Source: MFD09286-c1 sp963701015 (GTDB lineage Bacteria; Bacteroidota; Bacteroidia; Bacteroidales; DTGW01). From it: 64,000 nt of DNA. Location: NCBI GenBank assembly GCA_963701015.1, contig OY969556.1, positions 1,488,001 to 1,552,000 of the forward strand, given 5' to 3'. The notes beneath the pieces were generated by a model that searched no databases, was not told the origin of the DNA, and saw nothing but the letters and a program-made list of their open reading frames with translations. The stretch's first letter is position 1; each line of letters starts with the position of its first letter. Positions 36,634-44,241 of this stretch are shown one piece after another. Position numbers and translations under genes: made by a program.

Positions 36634-39303
36634 TTGTATAATTTAGAATATAAAAGGATATTAGTTGTTTTTATTTTAATCTTGGTTATTGTATTTCCAT
36701 TATTTGCCGGAAATGCTGATTCAGTAAATATATATAATGATTCAATTAGCCAATCATTTAGGGATTCATCAATCTATAGCCTGATAAAAACTGATTCAAC
36801 CATAACAGATAATAATATTGATTCAATTGCTGTAGATTCGTTAAAACTTAAAAAGCAAAAAAAATCAGCCTTTGAAGAACCTGTAAAATACACTGCTAAA
36901 GACTCATTTTATTTTGATATAGAAAAGAAAAAGCTTTATTTATACGGGAATGCGCAGGTGAATTATCAAAAAATTCAATTAAATGCTGAATATATTGAGT
37001 TTGATATGTCAAATGAAACTGTGTATGCAACTGGTGTGAAAGATTCAACTGGGAAGCTTATTGGAAACCCGGTTTTTAAGGAAGGAAGTGAACAATTTGA
37101 TGCGCATTGGCTTCGGTATAATTTTAAAACTAAGAAAGGTTTTATATATTTTGTAAAAACCAAAGAAGGCGATGGAACTTTAATTGGTGATTCAACTAAA
37201 CGAGAAGCCAATGGCCATATAAGTTTAAAAGATGCAACTTATTCTACCTGCGATTTAGACCATCCTCATTATTATATTGGCTTAACAAAAGCTATGGCAA
37301 TACCCAATGACAAAATTGTTTCGGGTCCGGCATACCTGGTAGTGGCTGATATTCCATTACCTTTTATAATACCGTTTGGTTATTTCCCGAATACCAATGG
37401 TGCACATTCAGGATTTTTAATGCCAACCTGGGGTGAAGATGCTTCGCGTGGATTTTTTTTAAATAGAGGTGGTTATTATTTTGCGTTTAACCAATACCTT
37501 GACGAAACGATAACCGGTGATATTTATTCAAAAGGATCCTGGACAATAAATTCGCAAACAAATTACAAACTCAGGTACCGTTATAGTGGTAATTTCCAGT
37601 TTAATTATGCACATGAAGTTTCCAGTGAATCGGGTTTGCCCAATTACGCTGTACAATCAGATTATAAATTGGTATGGTCACACACTCAGGATGCTAAAGC
37701 AAATCCGAATAGCTCATTTAATGCAAGTGTGAATATGAGTTCAGCATCGTATGACGTTCAAAATAGTTATAGTCTTGGCGATAGGGTAACGAATACAAAA
37801 AATTCAAATATTAACTATTCATATAAATGGCCAAATACACCATTCAGTTTTTCTACCAGTCTAACCCATTCACAAAATAATATAAATAAGACAATTGATT
37901 TAGGATTGCCAAGAATTTCATTCAATATGAACCAGATTTATCCTTTTCGAAGCGAAGAATCAAGTGGTGATTTAAAATGGTGGGAAAATATTACATTTCA
38001 GTACCGATCCGATTTATCAAACAGTATAAGTACTTTCGATTCGATATTTTTGACCAAAAAGACTTTTGATCACAAAAGGTTTAATAACGGATTCCATCAG
38101 AGTGCACCATTAACAGCAAATTTTAAATTGGGGCGTTTTATTAATATAGCACCATCCCTTAATTACGATGCTGTTTTTTATACCAAATATATTCATAAAA
38201 CATTTTATTTAAATTCATTAAATTCTTCTAAAGGAATTGATAAAATTGATACTGTATACAAACCTGTTTATGGCCAAAGTATCTATCCATCAATAAGTAT
38301 TGGATATAGCCCTAAAATATATGGAATGTATCTGTTTAAAAATTCAAATATAAAAGCCATTCGTCATGTAATGTCTCCATCTATTGGATTTTCGTACGTT
38401 CCTGATGTTAGTAGTATTATGCATAACAATTATTACCAATACGAACAAACCAACGAAGCTCCAAAACAGTATTCAATATTTGACGGCTCACTATATGGAA
38501 CGCCACAAGGAGGAGGCAAACAAAGTGCAAATATTACAATGTCGTTAAAAAATAATTTCGAAATGAAATATTTGGATGTAAATGATACATCTTCCACTGA
38601 AAAGAAAGTCTCCTTACTTGAGAATCTTGATTTTACGGGTAGTTATAATTTAATGGCAGATAGTAACAAGCTTTCAGTAATTAATATGACAACCGGAACA
38701 CGATTATGGCATGATAAACTTAATATTCAATTTGGTTCAGTATTTGATCCATATGCAATAAACACTGCAGGTAATAAAACAAGGTATTACGATTTGGAAA
38801 AAAATGGTCAATTGGCTCGTCTGGTAAGTGCAACAATGTCAGTTGGTACAAGCTTTTCATCGTCTGATGGAAAAGGAACTACCAATACAAATCCGAACCA
38901 GCAGCAAATAAACCAAGCAACTCAGAACCCCACACTTAATAATAATCGATCGAACCAGGATGTAAATTTTGATATTCCCTGGTCGTTGAAATTCAGTTAC
39001 AGTTGGGGATATTCTAAACCTGGTTTAAGAGCATCGCTTATAAATTCAACATCATTTTCGGGTGATATGAGTATTACTAAAAAGTGGAAAGTTTCAGCAC
39101 AATCAGGTTATGATTTTACTGGCAAAAGATTTAATCCTACATCTTTTAATTTAAGTCGTGACTTGCATTGTTGGATAATGACTTTTTACTGGGTTCCATT
39201 TGGGACTGCTAAAATGTATGAATTTACGATAAACGTTAAAGCTTCTATTCTTAAAGATTTAAAATATACAAAGAAAACGGACTTCCATGATAACAATAAT
39301 TAA
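36634..39303 (+). CDS. lptD: LPS assembly protein LptD (OstA-type)
   Basis: Outer-membrane barrel inserting LPS into the outer leaflet. The N-terminal hydrophobic signal segment is ILVVFILILVIVFPLFAG. An OstA-like jellyroll follows (FDIEKKKLYLYGNAQVNYQ, QLNAEYIEFDMSNETVYATG), then the conserved LptD segment (GPAYLVVADIPLPFIIPFGY, FPNTNGAHSGFLMPTWGED) and a long strand-rich barrel to the C-terminus. A Gln/Asn-rich insert lies near NPNQQQINQATQNPTLNN. No ATG precedes the jellyroll; the frame opens with TTG at 36592 or 36634. The latter is preferred because the former overlaps the -7 box and TTG 36634 gives a cleaner signal peptide. Confidence 0.88.
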   Translation: MYNLEYKRILVVFILILVIVFPLFAGNADSVNIYNDSISQSFRDSSIYSLIKTDSTITDNNIDSIAVDSLKLKKQKKSAFEEPVKYTAKDSFYFDIEKKKLYLYGNAQVNYQKIQLNAEYIEFDMSNETVYATGVKDSTGKLIGNPVFKEGSEQFDAHWLRYNFKTKKGFIYFVKTKEGDGTLIGDSTKREANGHISLKDATYSTCDLDHPHYYIGLTKAMAIPNDKIVSGPAYLVVADIPLPFIIPFGYFPNTNGAHSGFLMPTWGEDASRGFFLNRGGYYFAFNQYLDETITGDIYSKGSWTINSQTNYKLRYRYSGNFQFNYAHEVSSESGLPNYAVQSDYKLVWSHTQDAKANPNSSFNASVNMSSASYDVQNSYSLGDRVTNTKNSNINYSYKWPNTPFSFSTSLTHSQNNINKTIDLGLPRISFNMNQIYPFRSEESSGDLKWWENITFQYRSDLSNSISTFDSIFLTKKTFDHKRFNNGFHQSAPLTANFKLGRFINIAPSLNYDAVFYTKYIHKTFYLNSLNSSKGIDKIDTVYKPVYGQSIYPSISIGYSPKIYGMYLFKNSNIKAIRHVMSPSIGFSYVPDVSSIMHNNYYQYEQTNEAPKQYSIFDGSLYGTPQGGGKQSANITMSLKNNFEMKYLDVNDTSSTEKKVSLLENLDFTGSYNLMADSNKLSVINMTTGTRLWHDKLNIQFGSVFDPYAINTAGNKTRYYDLEKNGQLARLVSATMSVGTSFSSSDGKGTTNTNPNQQQINQATQNPTLNNNRSNQDVNFDIPWSLKFSYSWGYSKPGLRASLINSTSFSGDMSITKKWKVSAQSGYDFTGKRFNPTSFNLSRDLHCWIMTFYWVPFGTAKMYEFTINVKASILKDLKYTKKTDFHDNNN

Positions 39304-39331
39304 ACTAATACAATCACATTTTAATATTTAT

Positions 39332-39339
39332 TATATTTG
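39332..39339 (+). promoter_or_regulatory. -7 box for the ridA gene
   Basis: TATATTTG matches TAnnTTTG and lies 52 bases before the ridA ATG, downstream of the lptD stop. The -33 element is not clear. Confidence 0.4.
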
Positions 39340-39391
39340 AAAGTAACTAACATATACCGTAATACAACAATTTTAAAAATAATTAATATCT

Positions 39392-39784
39392 ATGAAAAGA
39401 ATTATAACAACTGAAAAGGCGCCAAAAGCAATCGGTCCATATAATCAGGCAGTTGAAATCAATTCAACACTATATATTTCCGGGCAAATTCCTCTTGACC
39501 CATTAAGTGGTGAAATTGTACAAGGAGGTATTATTGAACAGACTGAAAGGGTAATGAAAAATATTGGAATTATTCTTTCGGCAGCTGGTTATAGCTATAC
39601 CGATGTGGTAAAATCAACCTGTATGCTTTCGGATATTAATAATTTTGCTGCAATGAATGAAGTTTATGCAAAATATTATACAAAAGATTTCCCCGCACGA
39701 TCAACATTTCAAGTTGCTGCTTTACCTAAAAATGTTATGGTAGAGATAGAAACAATAGCAGCAAAAAAGAATGGTAATGAATAA
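39392..39784 (+). CDS. ridA: RidA-family enamine/imine deaminase
   Basis: Small cytoplasmic trimeric enzyme hydrolysing reactive enamine/imine intermediates such as 2-aminoacrylate. The family signature is visible: KAPKAIGPYNQAVE (residues 9-22), LYISGQIPLDP, and PARSTFQVAALPKNVMVEIE near the C-terminus, with the conserved catalytic Arg in PARSTF and the Glu in VEIE. Length 130 is standard. It has its own promoter-like box and is followed by tRNA-Lys. Confidence 0.95.
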   Translation: MKRIITTEKAPKAIGPYNQAVEINSTLYISGQIPLDPLSGEIVQGGIIEQTERVMKNIGIILSAAGYSYTDVVKSTCMLSDINNFAAMNEVYAKYYTKDFPARSTFQVAALPKNVMVEIETIAAKKNGNE

Positions 39785-39886
39785 TGCGGGTTATCAGGAA
39801 TTTCTTTTTATTCTGTTGAATTAAAATTAAATGTACATTTATTTATTAAAGATTAAATGAATCTTTTAAAGTGAACAAAAATCGTA

Positions 39887-39894
39887 TAAATTTG
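39887..39894 (+). promoter_or_regulatory. -7 box of the tRNA-Lys promoter
   Basis: TAAATTTG matches TAnnTTTG and ends 18 bases before the mature tRNA 5' end. Confidence 0.45.
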
Positions 39895-39912
39895 CAAACT
39901 TTAAAATAAACT

Positions 39913-39988
39913 GACTCCGTAGCTCAGCTGGTAGAGCAAATGACTCTTAATCATTGGGTCGAGGGTTCGATTCCCTCCGGGGTCACCA
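39913..39988 (+). tRNA. tRNA-Lys (anticodon CTT)
   Basis: Cloverleaf is complete: acceptor GACTCCG/CGGGGTC (one T-G pair), D arm GCTC/GAGC, anticodon arm AATGA/TCATT with loop CTCTTAA (anticodon CTT), T arm GAGGG/CCCTC with TTCGATT loop. Discriminator A and an encoded CCA end at 39988. A terminator hairpin follows 10 bases later. Confidence 0.97.
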
Positions 39989-39998
39989 TAATATTAAA

Positions 39999-40031
39999 AA
40001 ATACTTGCAATAATTGAAATTGCAAGTATTT
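39999..40031 (+). terminator. Terminator after tRNA-Lys
   Basis: Perfect 13-bp stem AAATACTTGCAAT/ATTGCAAGTATTT with a 7-base loop, followed by CGTTTT. Confidence 0.85.
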
Positions 40032-40458
40032 CGTTTTAAAAAAGTACAACAAAAGTCAGGCCCGAAGCTTAGTTGAAAAGCAGAAATCAAAACCAGCTTC
40101 TAATATACTTTAATATTTCATCGAACATCTGTCCTTTTATTTTTCCCGAAGTTTCAATTTATGAACTGTTAGCGGTAATGAATCGGAATACCCAACTCAC
40201 TAACATAATAATATTTTCTCATTCCACTAAATTGCTTATACATGTGGTTTCGAAAGAGAAAATAAGTAAAGATTTTCTTTCTTCCTTTTGCGGTATTTTT
40301 TTATTAAAAATACGATAAGTACTCAGCTCTTTTATCAATATTGCGATAGATATTTTGATATTCCTATGTTAAGTTAAGTTATGTTAAACACTGAATAAAG
40401 TCACCAACTTATCTGTTATTCTATTGTTTGAAATGAAGGTGATAAATTTTTAATATAT
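40032..40458. other. Intergenic region between tRNA-Lys and the ApbE cluster
   Basis: No supported gene. A TTG-started 81-codon frame (40073-40318) has no homology-like features. CTATTGTTTG at 40421-40430 may be a loose -7 element for the cluster starting at 40459. No copy of the tRNA 3' end was noticed here. Confidence 0.4.
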
Positions 40459-40899
40459 ATGAGATTACGATGGACATTTTTTATGCTTACTTTTCTGATG
40501 AATGGCAGTTTATGGGCAAAAAATTTTGAGCAGGCCTTAAAACAGGCCCAAACTGAAAACAAATTTATTTTGCTTAACTTTTCAGGATCGGACTGGTGTG
40601 ACGCATGCATTCGTATGCATAAAGAAATTTTGGAAAACGAAGTTTTTCAAAAGTATGCCAATGTTCATTTAATATATGTAAATGCCGACTTCCCGCGTTT
40701 AAAAAAACATCAGCTTACAAAGGATCAACAAAAAGAAAATGATGAATTGGCCGAAAAATATAACCCAACAGGTATTTTCCCCTATACTTTATTGCTCAAC
40801 AGCAATGGAAAGGTGATTAGCACCTGGAATGGCTTTTACGAAAATGGGGCTGATTCATTTATCGCTGAAGTGAAAAATTTGGTAGAAAAAAATAAATAA
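40459..40899 (+). CDS. Exported thioredoxin-fold protein (DUF255/Thioredoxin_7-like)
   Basis: Periplasmic thiol-disulfide protein. Short signal peptide (1-20, ending LWA). The active site is Cys47-Asp-Ala-Cys50 in SGSDWCDACIRMHKE, with the cis-proline at Pro108 (GIFPYT). Length 146 fits a single thioredoxin domain. It is the first gene of the thioredoxin-ApbE-DUF4266-DUF3570 cluster and ends 3 bases before the ApbE frame, so cotranslation is likely. It could maintain the terminal Cys-Gly-Cys of the DUF4266 lipoprotein; that is inference. Confidence 0.9.
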   Translation: MRLRWTFFMLTFLMNGSLWAKNFEQALKQAQTENKFILLNFSGSDWCDACIRMHKEILENEVFQKYANVHLIYVNADFPRLKKHQLTKDQQKENDELAEKYNPTGIFPYTLLLNSNGKVISTWNGFYENGADSFIAEVKNLVEKNK

Positions 40900-40902
40900 G
40901 TT

Positions 40903-41832
40903 TTGCCTTTGGAACTGTTTAAAACGGAATTGAAACTGATGGGAAACTGGTTCCAAATTACTGTAGTTGCATCTGCAGCGGAGTGGGCATATCAACGTAT
41001 TGATGAAGCGGTAAATGAAATAAAAAGAATTGAGGAAATACTTACAACATTTAAGGAAAACAGCGAAACCTACCTTATTAACCGAAATGCAGGAATATCT
41101 CCGGTTAAAGTTAGTGATGAAGTATACAATCTTATTGAAAGAAGCAATCGAATTTCATCCATTACGCAAGGTGCATTCGATCTGAGTTACGGTTCAATTG
41201 ATAAAAGGTTTTGGAATTTTGACTCGACCATGACCTCTCTTCCTGACAAAGTCATGGCAAAACGCATGGTACGACTGATTAATTATAAAAACATCATTCT
41301 TAATCAAAATGATAAAACAGTTTTTTTAAAGGAAAAGGGAATGCGCATTGGCTTTGGAGGTATAGGAAAAGGGTATGCTGCTGAAATGGCAAAGGCAATT
41401 ATGAAAAAGAACGGTGTTACAAGTGGTATTGTTAATGCATCAGGCGATCTGACGGCCTGGGGAAATCAGCCCAATAGTAAACCTTGGACTATTGGAATTG
41501 TGCATCCTGATTTTGCAAATCAACCCTTTTCTTTCATGGAACTAAATGATGGTGCAGTTGCTACTTCGGGGAATTATGAAAAATTTGTGGTAATTGATGG
41601 TATAAAATATTCCCATACTATCGATCCCAAAACAGGATTACCGGTTAGGGGCATAAAAAGTGTTACTATTTTTTCACCTAATGCAGAAATTTGCGATGCT
41701 CTTGCAACACCTGTTACCATTTTAGGTGTCAAATACGGAATTGAACTGATCAATCAGTTGAAAGGCGTGGAATGCGTCATCATAGACGATGACAACAAGT
41801 TATATACTTCTAAAAATATTCATATATCTTAA
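40903..41832 (+). CDS. apbE: FAD:protein FMN transferase (ApbE family)
   Basis: Transfers FMN from FAD to a Ser/Thr side chain of extracytoplasmic redox proteins. Motifs: FDLSYGSID (about 85-93), GFGGIGKGYAAEMAKAIM (147-164), NASGDLTAWG (about 178-187), GAVATSGNYEKF, SHTIDPKTGLPV (about 243-254) and the metal/FAD-binding AEICDALATPV. The frame opens with TTG at 40903, two codons of which precede LELFKTELKLMGNWF; the first ATG (40939) would cut into the first strand, so TTG is favoured. No signal peptide is visible, unusual for a family normally exported. Third-party flavin target not obvious; the neighbouring DUF4266 protein is the candidate. Confidence 0.9.
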   Translation: MPLELFKTELKLMGNWFQITVVASAAEWAYQRIDEAVNEIKRIEEILTTFKENSETYLINRNAGISPVKVSDEVYNLIERSNRISSITQGAFDLSYGSIDKRFWNFDSTMTSLPDKVMAKRMVRLINYKNIILNQNDKTVFLKEKGMRIGFGGIGKGYAAEMAKAIMKKNGVTSGIVNASGDLTAWGNQPNSKPWTIGIVHPDFANQPFSFMELNDGAVATSGNYEKFVVIDGIKYSHTIDPKTGLPVRGIKSVTIFSPNAEICDALATPVTILGVKYGIELINQLKGVECVIIDDDNKLYTSKNIHIS

Positions 41833-41841
41833 CCGCACTAT

Positions 41842-42069
41842 ATGCAAAAAGCAAAATATATTAAAAGTATGCTATTAATAATGGTTTCTTGTTTTTCTAT
41901 AAGCTCATGCACAACAGTTAAACCATTTCAGAAAAATAAGATCAACGATGCTGAGATGAGATTATCACTGCGAAAAGTAGAGAAGGGCGATAATTATTTT
42001 CAAACAATAGAAGAAGGGGCTTCCGGCGCTGATGGTGGCAAGATAGGTGGAGGTTGCGGCTGCAACTGA
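41842..42069 (+). CDS. DUF4266-like small lipoprotein ending in Cys-Gly-Cys-Asn
   Basis: Small lipoprotein of unknown function, 75 residues. Signal peptide with lipobox ISSC (Cys23). The C-terminal motif EEGASGADGGKIGGGCGCN (57-75) carries Cys72 and Cys74 and matches the family ending SGG..GGGCGCN as I remember it. Residues 58-64 (EGASGAD) resemble the ApbE flavinylation consensus D-x-x-S/T-G-A-S/T, except Asp64 stands where the FMN acceptor Thr would be. It is located between apbE (gap 9) and DUF3570 (gap 51), a linkage seen in other bacteria. Confidence 0.82.
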   Translation: MQKAKYIKSMLLIMVSCFSISSCTTVKPFQKNKINDAEMRLSLRKVEKGDNYFQTIEEGASGADGGKIGGGCGCN

Positions 42070-42120
42070 TATTACAAACTGGAAAATGATTAATAATTAG
42101 TTCCCTTAAGAAACATTATT

Positions 42121-43254
42121 ATGCGTAAAATTTTTTTAACTATACTCGGAAGCTACCTATTTTTTTTATATTCATTTGGTCAATCCATTTCAGACAGCAC
42201 TGCAGAATACAATCGTCCAAGCCTAAAATTGGATGAAACAAATTTAATTTCAAACTATTATACGCAAACCGGCAACCACTCTGCAATTACTGGAGGTGAA
42301 GGTTCCCAGGCGTTAACAGATATCTCGAATGTAATTGAACTTAAATTTATAAAAACCGATTTGTCAAATCAGAACCATACCGTCAACTTTGACTTTGGAT
42401 ATGACCATCACACGGCAGCCTCGGCTGCTTACGTTAATAGAGATGGGTCTTCACCAACCGGTGGATCTCGCATCCATGGATCGCTTAACTGGCAAGTTGA
42501 AAATTCCGAAGACCGAACGATATTTGGATTAGGTACAGCAATTTCGTCAGAATATACTTACAATTCTTATGGGTTGAATGGAATATTCGCCAAACATTCT
42601 GTCGATAATAACCGGGAATTTATGGCAAAAGGATTAATCTTTCTCGATGGTGTTAAAATGATCTATCCAGACGAACTTCAACCAGTTACTTCTGCTGTTA
42701 CTTCAGCAAGTGGCAGTGGTAGCAGTTTTGCTGCACCAACAATTCCATCAAAATTAAGAAGTACATTTGGCACCTCATTTTCTTACTCACAAGTGATAAA
42801 CCAAAGTATGCAGGTAGCATTTCTGGCTGACCTTGTTGCCCAGGCCGGATATCTTGGATTACCATTTCATAGAGTATATTACAATGGTGGAAATGTTGGT
42901 TTAGAGAGACTACCTTCTTCAAGATTTAAATTTCCACTTGGTGTTCGATTCAATTATTTTGCTGGCGATCGGGTTATTTTTCGAACCTATTATCGCTACT
43001 ATATTGATACTTGGTGGATTTCAGCCCATACTGCAAGTCTCGAAATGGCAATTAAGATAACTCCATTTATTTCAATTAGTCCTTTTTACCGAATTTACAA
43101 ACAGACAGCAGCAATATTTTTTGCCCCAATTTATGGACTTCCCCCAAGTTCTACTTATGCAACAGGTAATTACGAATATTCAGCATTTAATTCCAATTAT
43201 TTGGGTGTTAATTTTAGGTTGGTACCTCTTAACGGCTTTTTGGGAATAAAGTGA
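42121..43254 (+). CDS. DUF3570 outer-membrane beta-barrel protein, 3' end frameshifted
   Basis: Predicted outer-membrane barrel of the DUF3570 family, function unknown. The signal peptide ends SFGQ21. Recognisable are the DHHTAASAAYV-type motif (about 95-105), SRIHGSLNWQVEN, and paired strands such as RVIFRTYYRYYIDTWW and FISISPFYRIYKQTAA. The frame stops after FLGIK at 43254, but the next frame continues DLSMFEIRIGHYRQSTGL, then VANNIALNLRFK, with the final aromatic strand expected of a barrel. A single extra base at about 43252 explains it. Last gene of the ApbE cluster; barrel assembly would fail without the last strand if the frameshift is real. Confidence 0.82.
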   Translation: MRKIFLTILGSYLFFLYSFGQSISDSTAEYNRPSLKLDETNLISNYYTQTGNHSAITGGEGSQALTDISNVIELKFIKTDLSNQNHTVNFDFGYDHHTAASAAYVNRDGSSPTGGSRIHGSLNWQVENSEDRTIFGLGTAISSEYTYNSYGLNGIFAKHSVDNNREFMAKGLIFLDGVKMIYPDELQPVTSAVTSASGSGSSFAAPTIPSKLRSTFGTSFSYSQVINQSMQVAFLADLVAQAGYLGLPFHRVYYNGGNVGLERLPSSRFKFPLGVRFNYFAGDRVIFRTYYRYYIDTWWISAHTASLEMAIKITPFISISPFYRIYKQTAAIFFAPIYGLPPSSTYATGNYEYSAFNSNYLGVNFRLVPLNGFLGIK

Positions 43255-43345
43255 CCTTTCAATGTTTGAAATAAGAATTGGTCATTACAGACAATCAACA
43301 GGTTTAGTTGCAAACAACATTGCATTGAATTTGCGATTCAAATAA
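43253..43345 (+). pseudogene. Displaced C-terminal strand of the DUF3570 barrel
   Basis: Thirty codons in the +1 frame encode the amphipathic last strands and a terminal Phe-Lys. They follow directly on the premature stop of the DUF3570 frame with no start codon suited to an independent gene (an ATG is at codon 4). Confidence 0.7.
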
Positions 43346-43441
43346 GGGCGCCTTAAAAATTAAACTTTCTTTGTTGTTCATTCTATTATTTAGTAGTTAC
43401 AATTATACATTTTCAATTTATCGCTTTATATCATGTTGACT

Positions 43442-43449
43442 TAAATTTG
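43442..43449 (+). promoter_or_regulatory. Possible -7 box for the Cys/His/Met-rich gene
   Basis: TAAATTTG matches TAnnTTTG; it would give a leader of about 100 bases to the ATG at 43556. No -33 element recognised. Confidence 0.3.
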
Positions 43450-43555
43450 TATATTACTGTAAATAAAAAATTAAATATAATTTACTGAAAACATATATTT
43501 TTTAAAAATAGCTATAACTTTAAATTGAATTTTAAACTATTAATAAATTAAAATT

Positions 43556-44014
43556 ATGTGTAGAATAATACGTTGGATTGGCTATGCATCAACAGTTATT
43601 GGTGCAATTTTAATTATTATAGCCATCGTTGGTGGTTTTAATTACCATCATCATTTTATGCAATCCCATATGCCTGTAGTTTGTTGTAATATGCAACATT
43701 CAGGAGGCAACATGACAATGTCAAAAACTGATTCTGCAAGCTGCAAGCAACATTCAATGAGTTCCAATATGCCAATGGGCAAACAAGATTCTGTTAAAAG
43801 TTGTAAAAAACAAATGATGTGCTGTGCATCTGTTCCTATGGTTTGTATGACTTGTCAAATGTACCATCACCGAATTGGGTTTCATATGGGATTGGCTATC
43901 TGTTTTCTACTGTTAGCGATTGCTTTATTTATGATAAGTAATCATTGTTGTTGCAAACACTGTTGTGAATGCAAAGATGGAAAATGCGAATGTAAGGAAG
44001 AAAAGAAAGAATGA
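43556..44014 (+). CDS. Cys/His/Met-rich two-TM protein, probable metal binder
   Basis: No known family recognised. TM1 is about residues 9-27 and TM2 about 111-128. The loop between them (28-110) has HHHFMQSHMP, VVCCNMQH, several MxM pairs (M53/M55, M72/M74), MMCC (87-90) and CMTCQMYHH (97-105). After TM2 comes a Cys-rich tail, HCCCKHCCECKDGKCECKEE (130-149). In total 18 Cys, 11 His and 16 Met in 152 residues, about 30 percent, far above neighbours. Soft-metal (Cu(I)/Ag(I)) binding is inferred from ligand type; loop MxM and tail CC/CxC motifs resemble copper sites. It sits between the ApbE cluster and an IS1182 element, possibly acquired. Confidence 0.75.
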   Translation: MCRIIRWIGYASTVIGAILIIIAIVGGFNYHHHFMQSHMPVVCCNMQHSGGNMTMSKTDSASCKQHSMSSNMPMGKQDSVKSCKKQMMCCASVPMVCMTCQMYHHRIGFHMGLAICFLLLAIALFMISNHCCCKHCCECKDGKCECKEEKKE

Positions 44015-44054
44015 TTATTTAAATGATTTGAAATCGGGGGAAACAAAGAAAAAA

Positions 44055-44071
44055 GAGGCCGTCTCAAAAGT
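44055..44071 (+). repeat. IS1182 left terminal inverted repeat
   Basis: GAGGCCGTCTCAAAAGT; it also forms a hairpin with TGAGATGGTCT at 44077-44087 followed by T7, so the IS end can act as a transcription terminator for the upstream gene. Confidence 0.8.
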
Positions 44072-44241
44072 AAAAATGAGATGGTCTTTTTTTGGTTAAA
44101 AAACGTAGAATTTTTTTGAACTGATCAAAATGTTTTATGGTAGATTATTTTTTTGTTTGATCAATTTAGATTTTTTTGATAATAATTTAATAATTACGAT
44201 ATAGGACATTTGTTGCCTTCCTAAGAGGATGGCAAAGCAGC

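Noticed and set aside
40073..40318. 81-codon frame after tRNA-Lys
   Set aside because: Starts with TTG, has no domain-like pattern and no codon-usage support.
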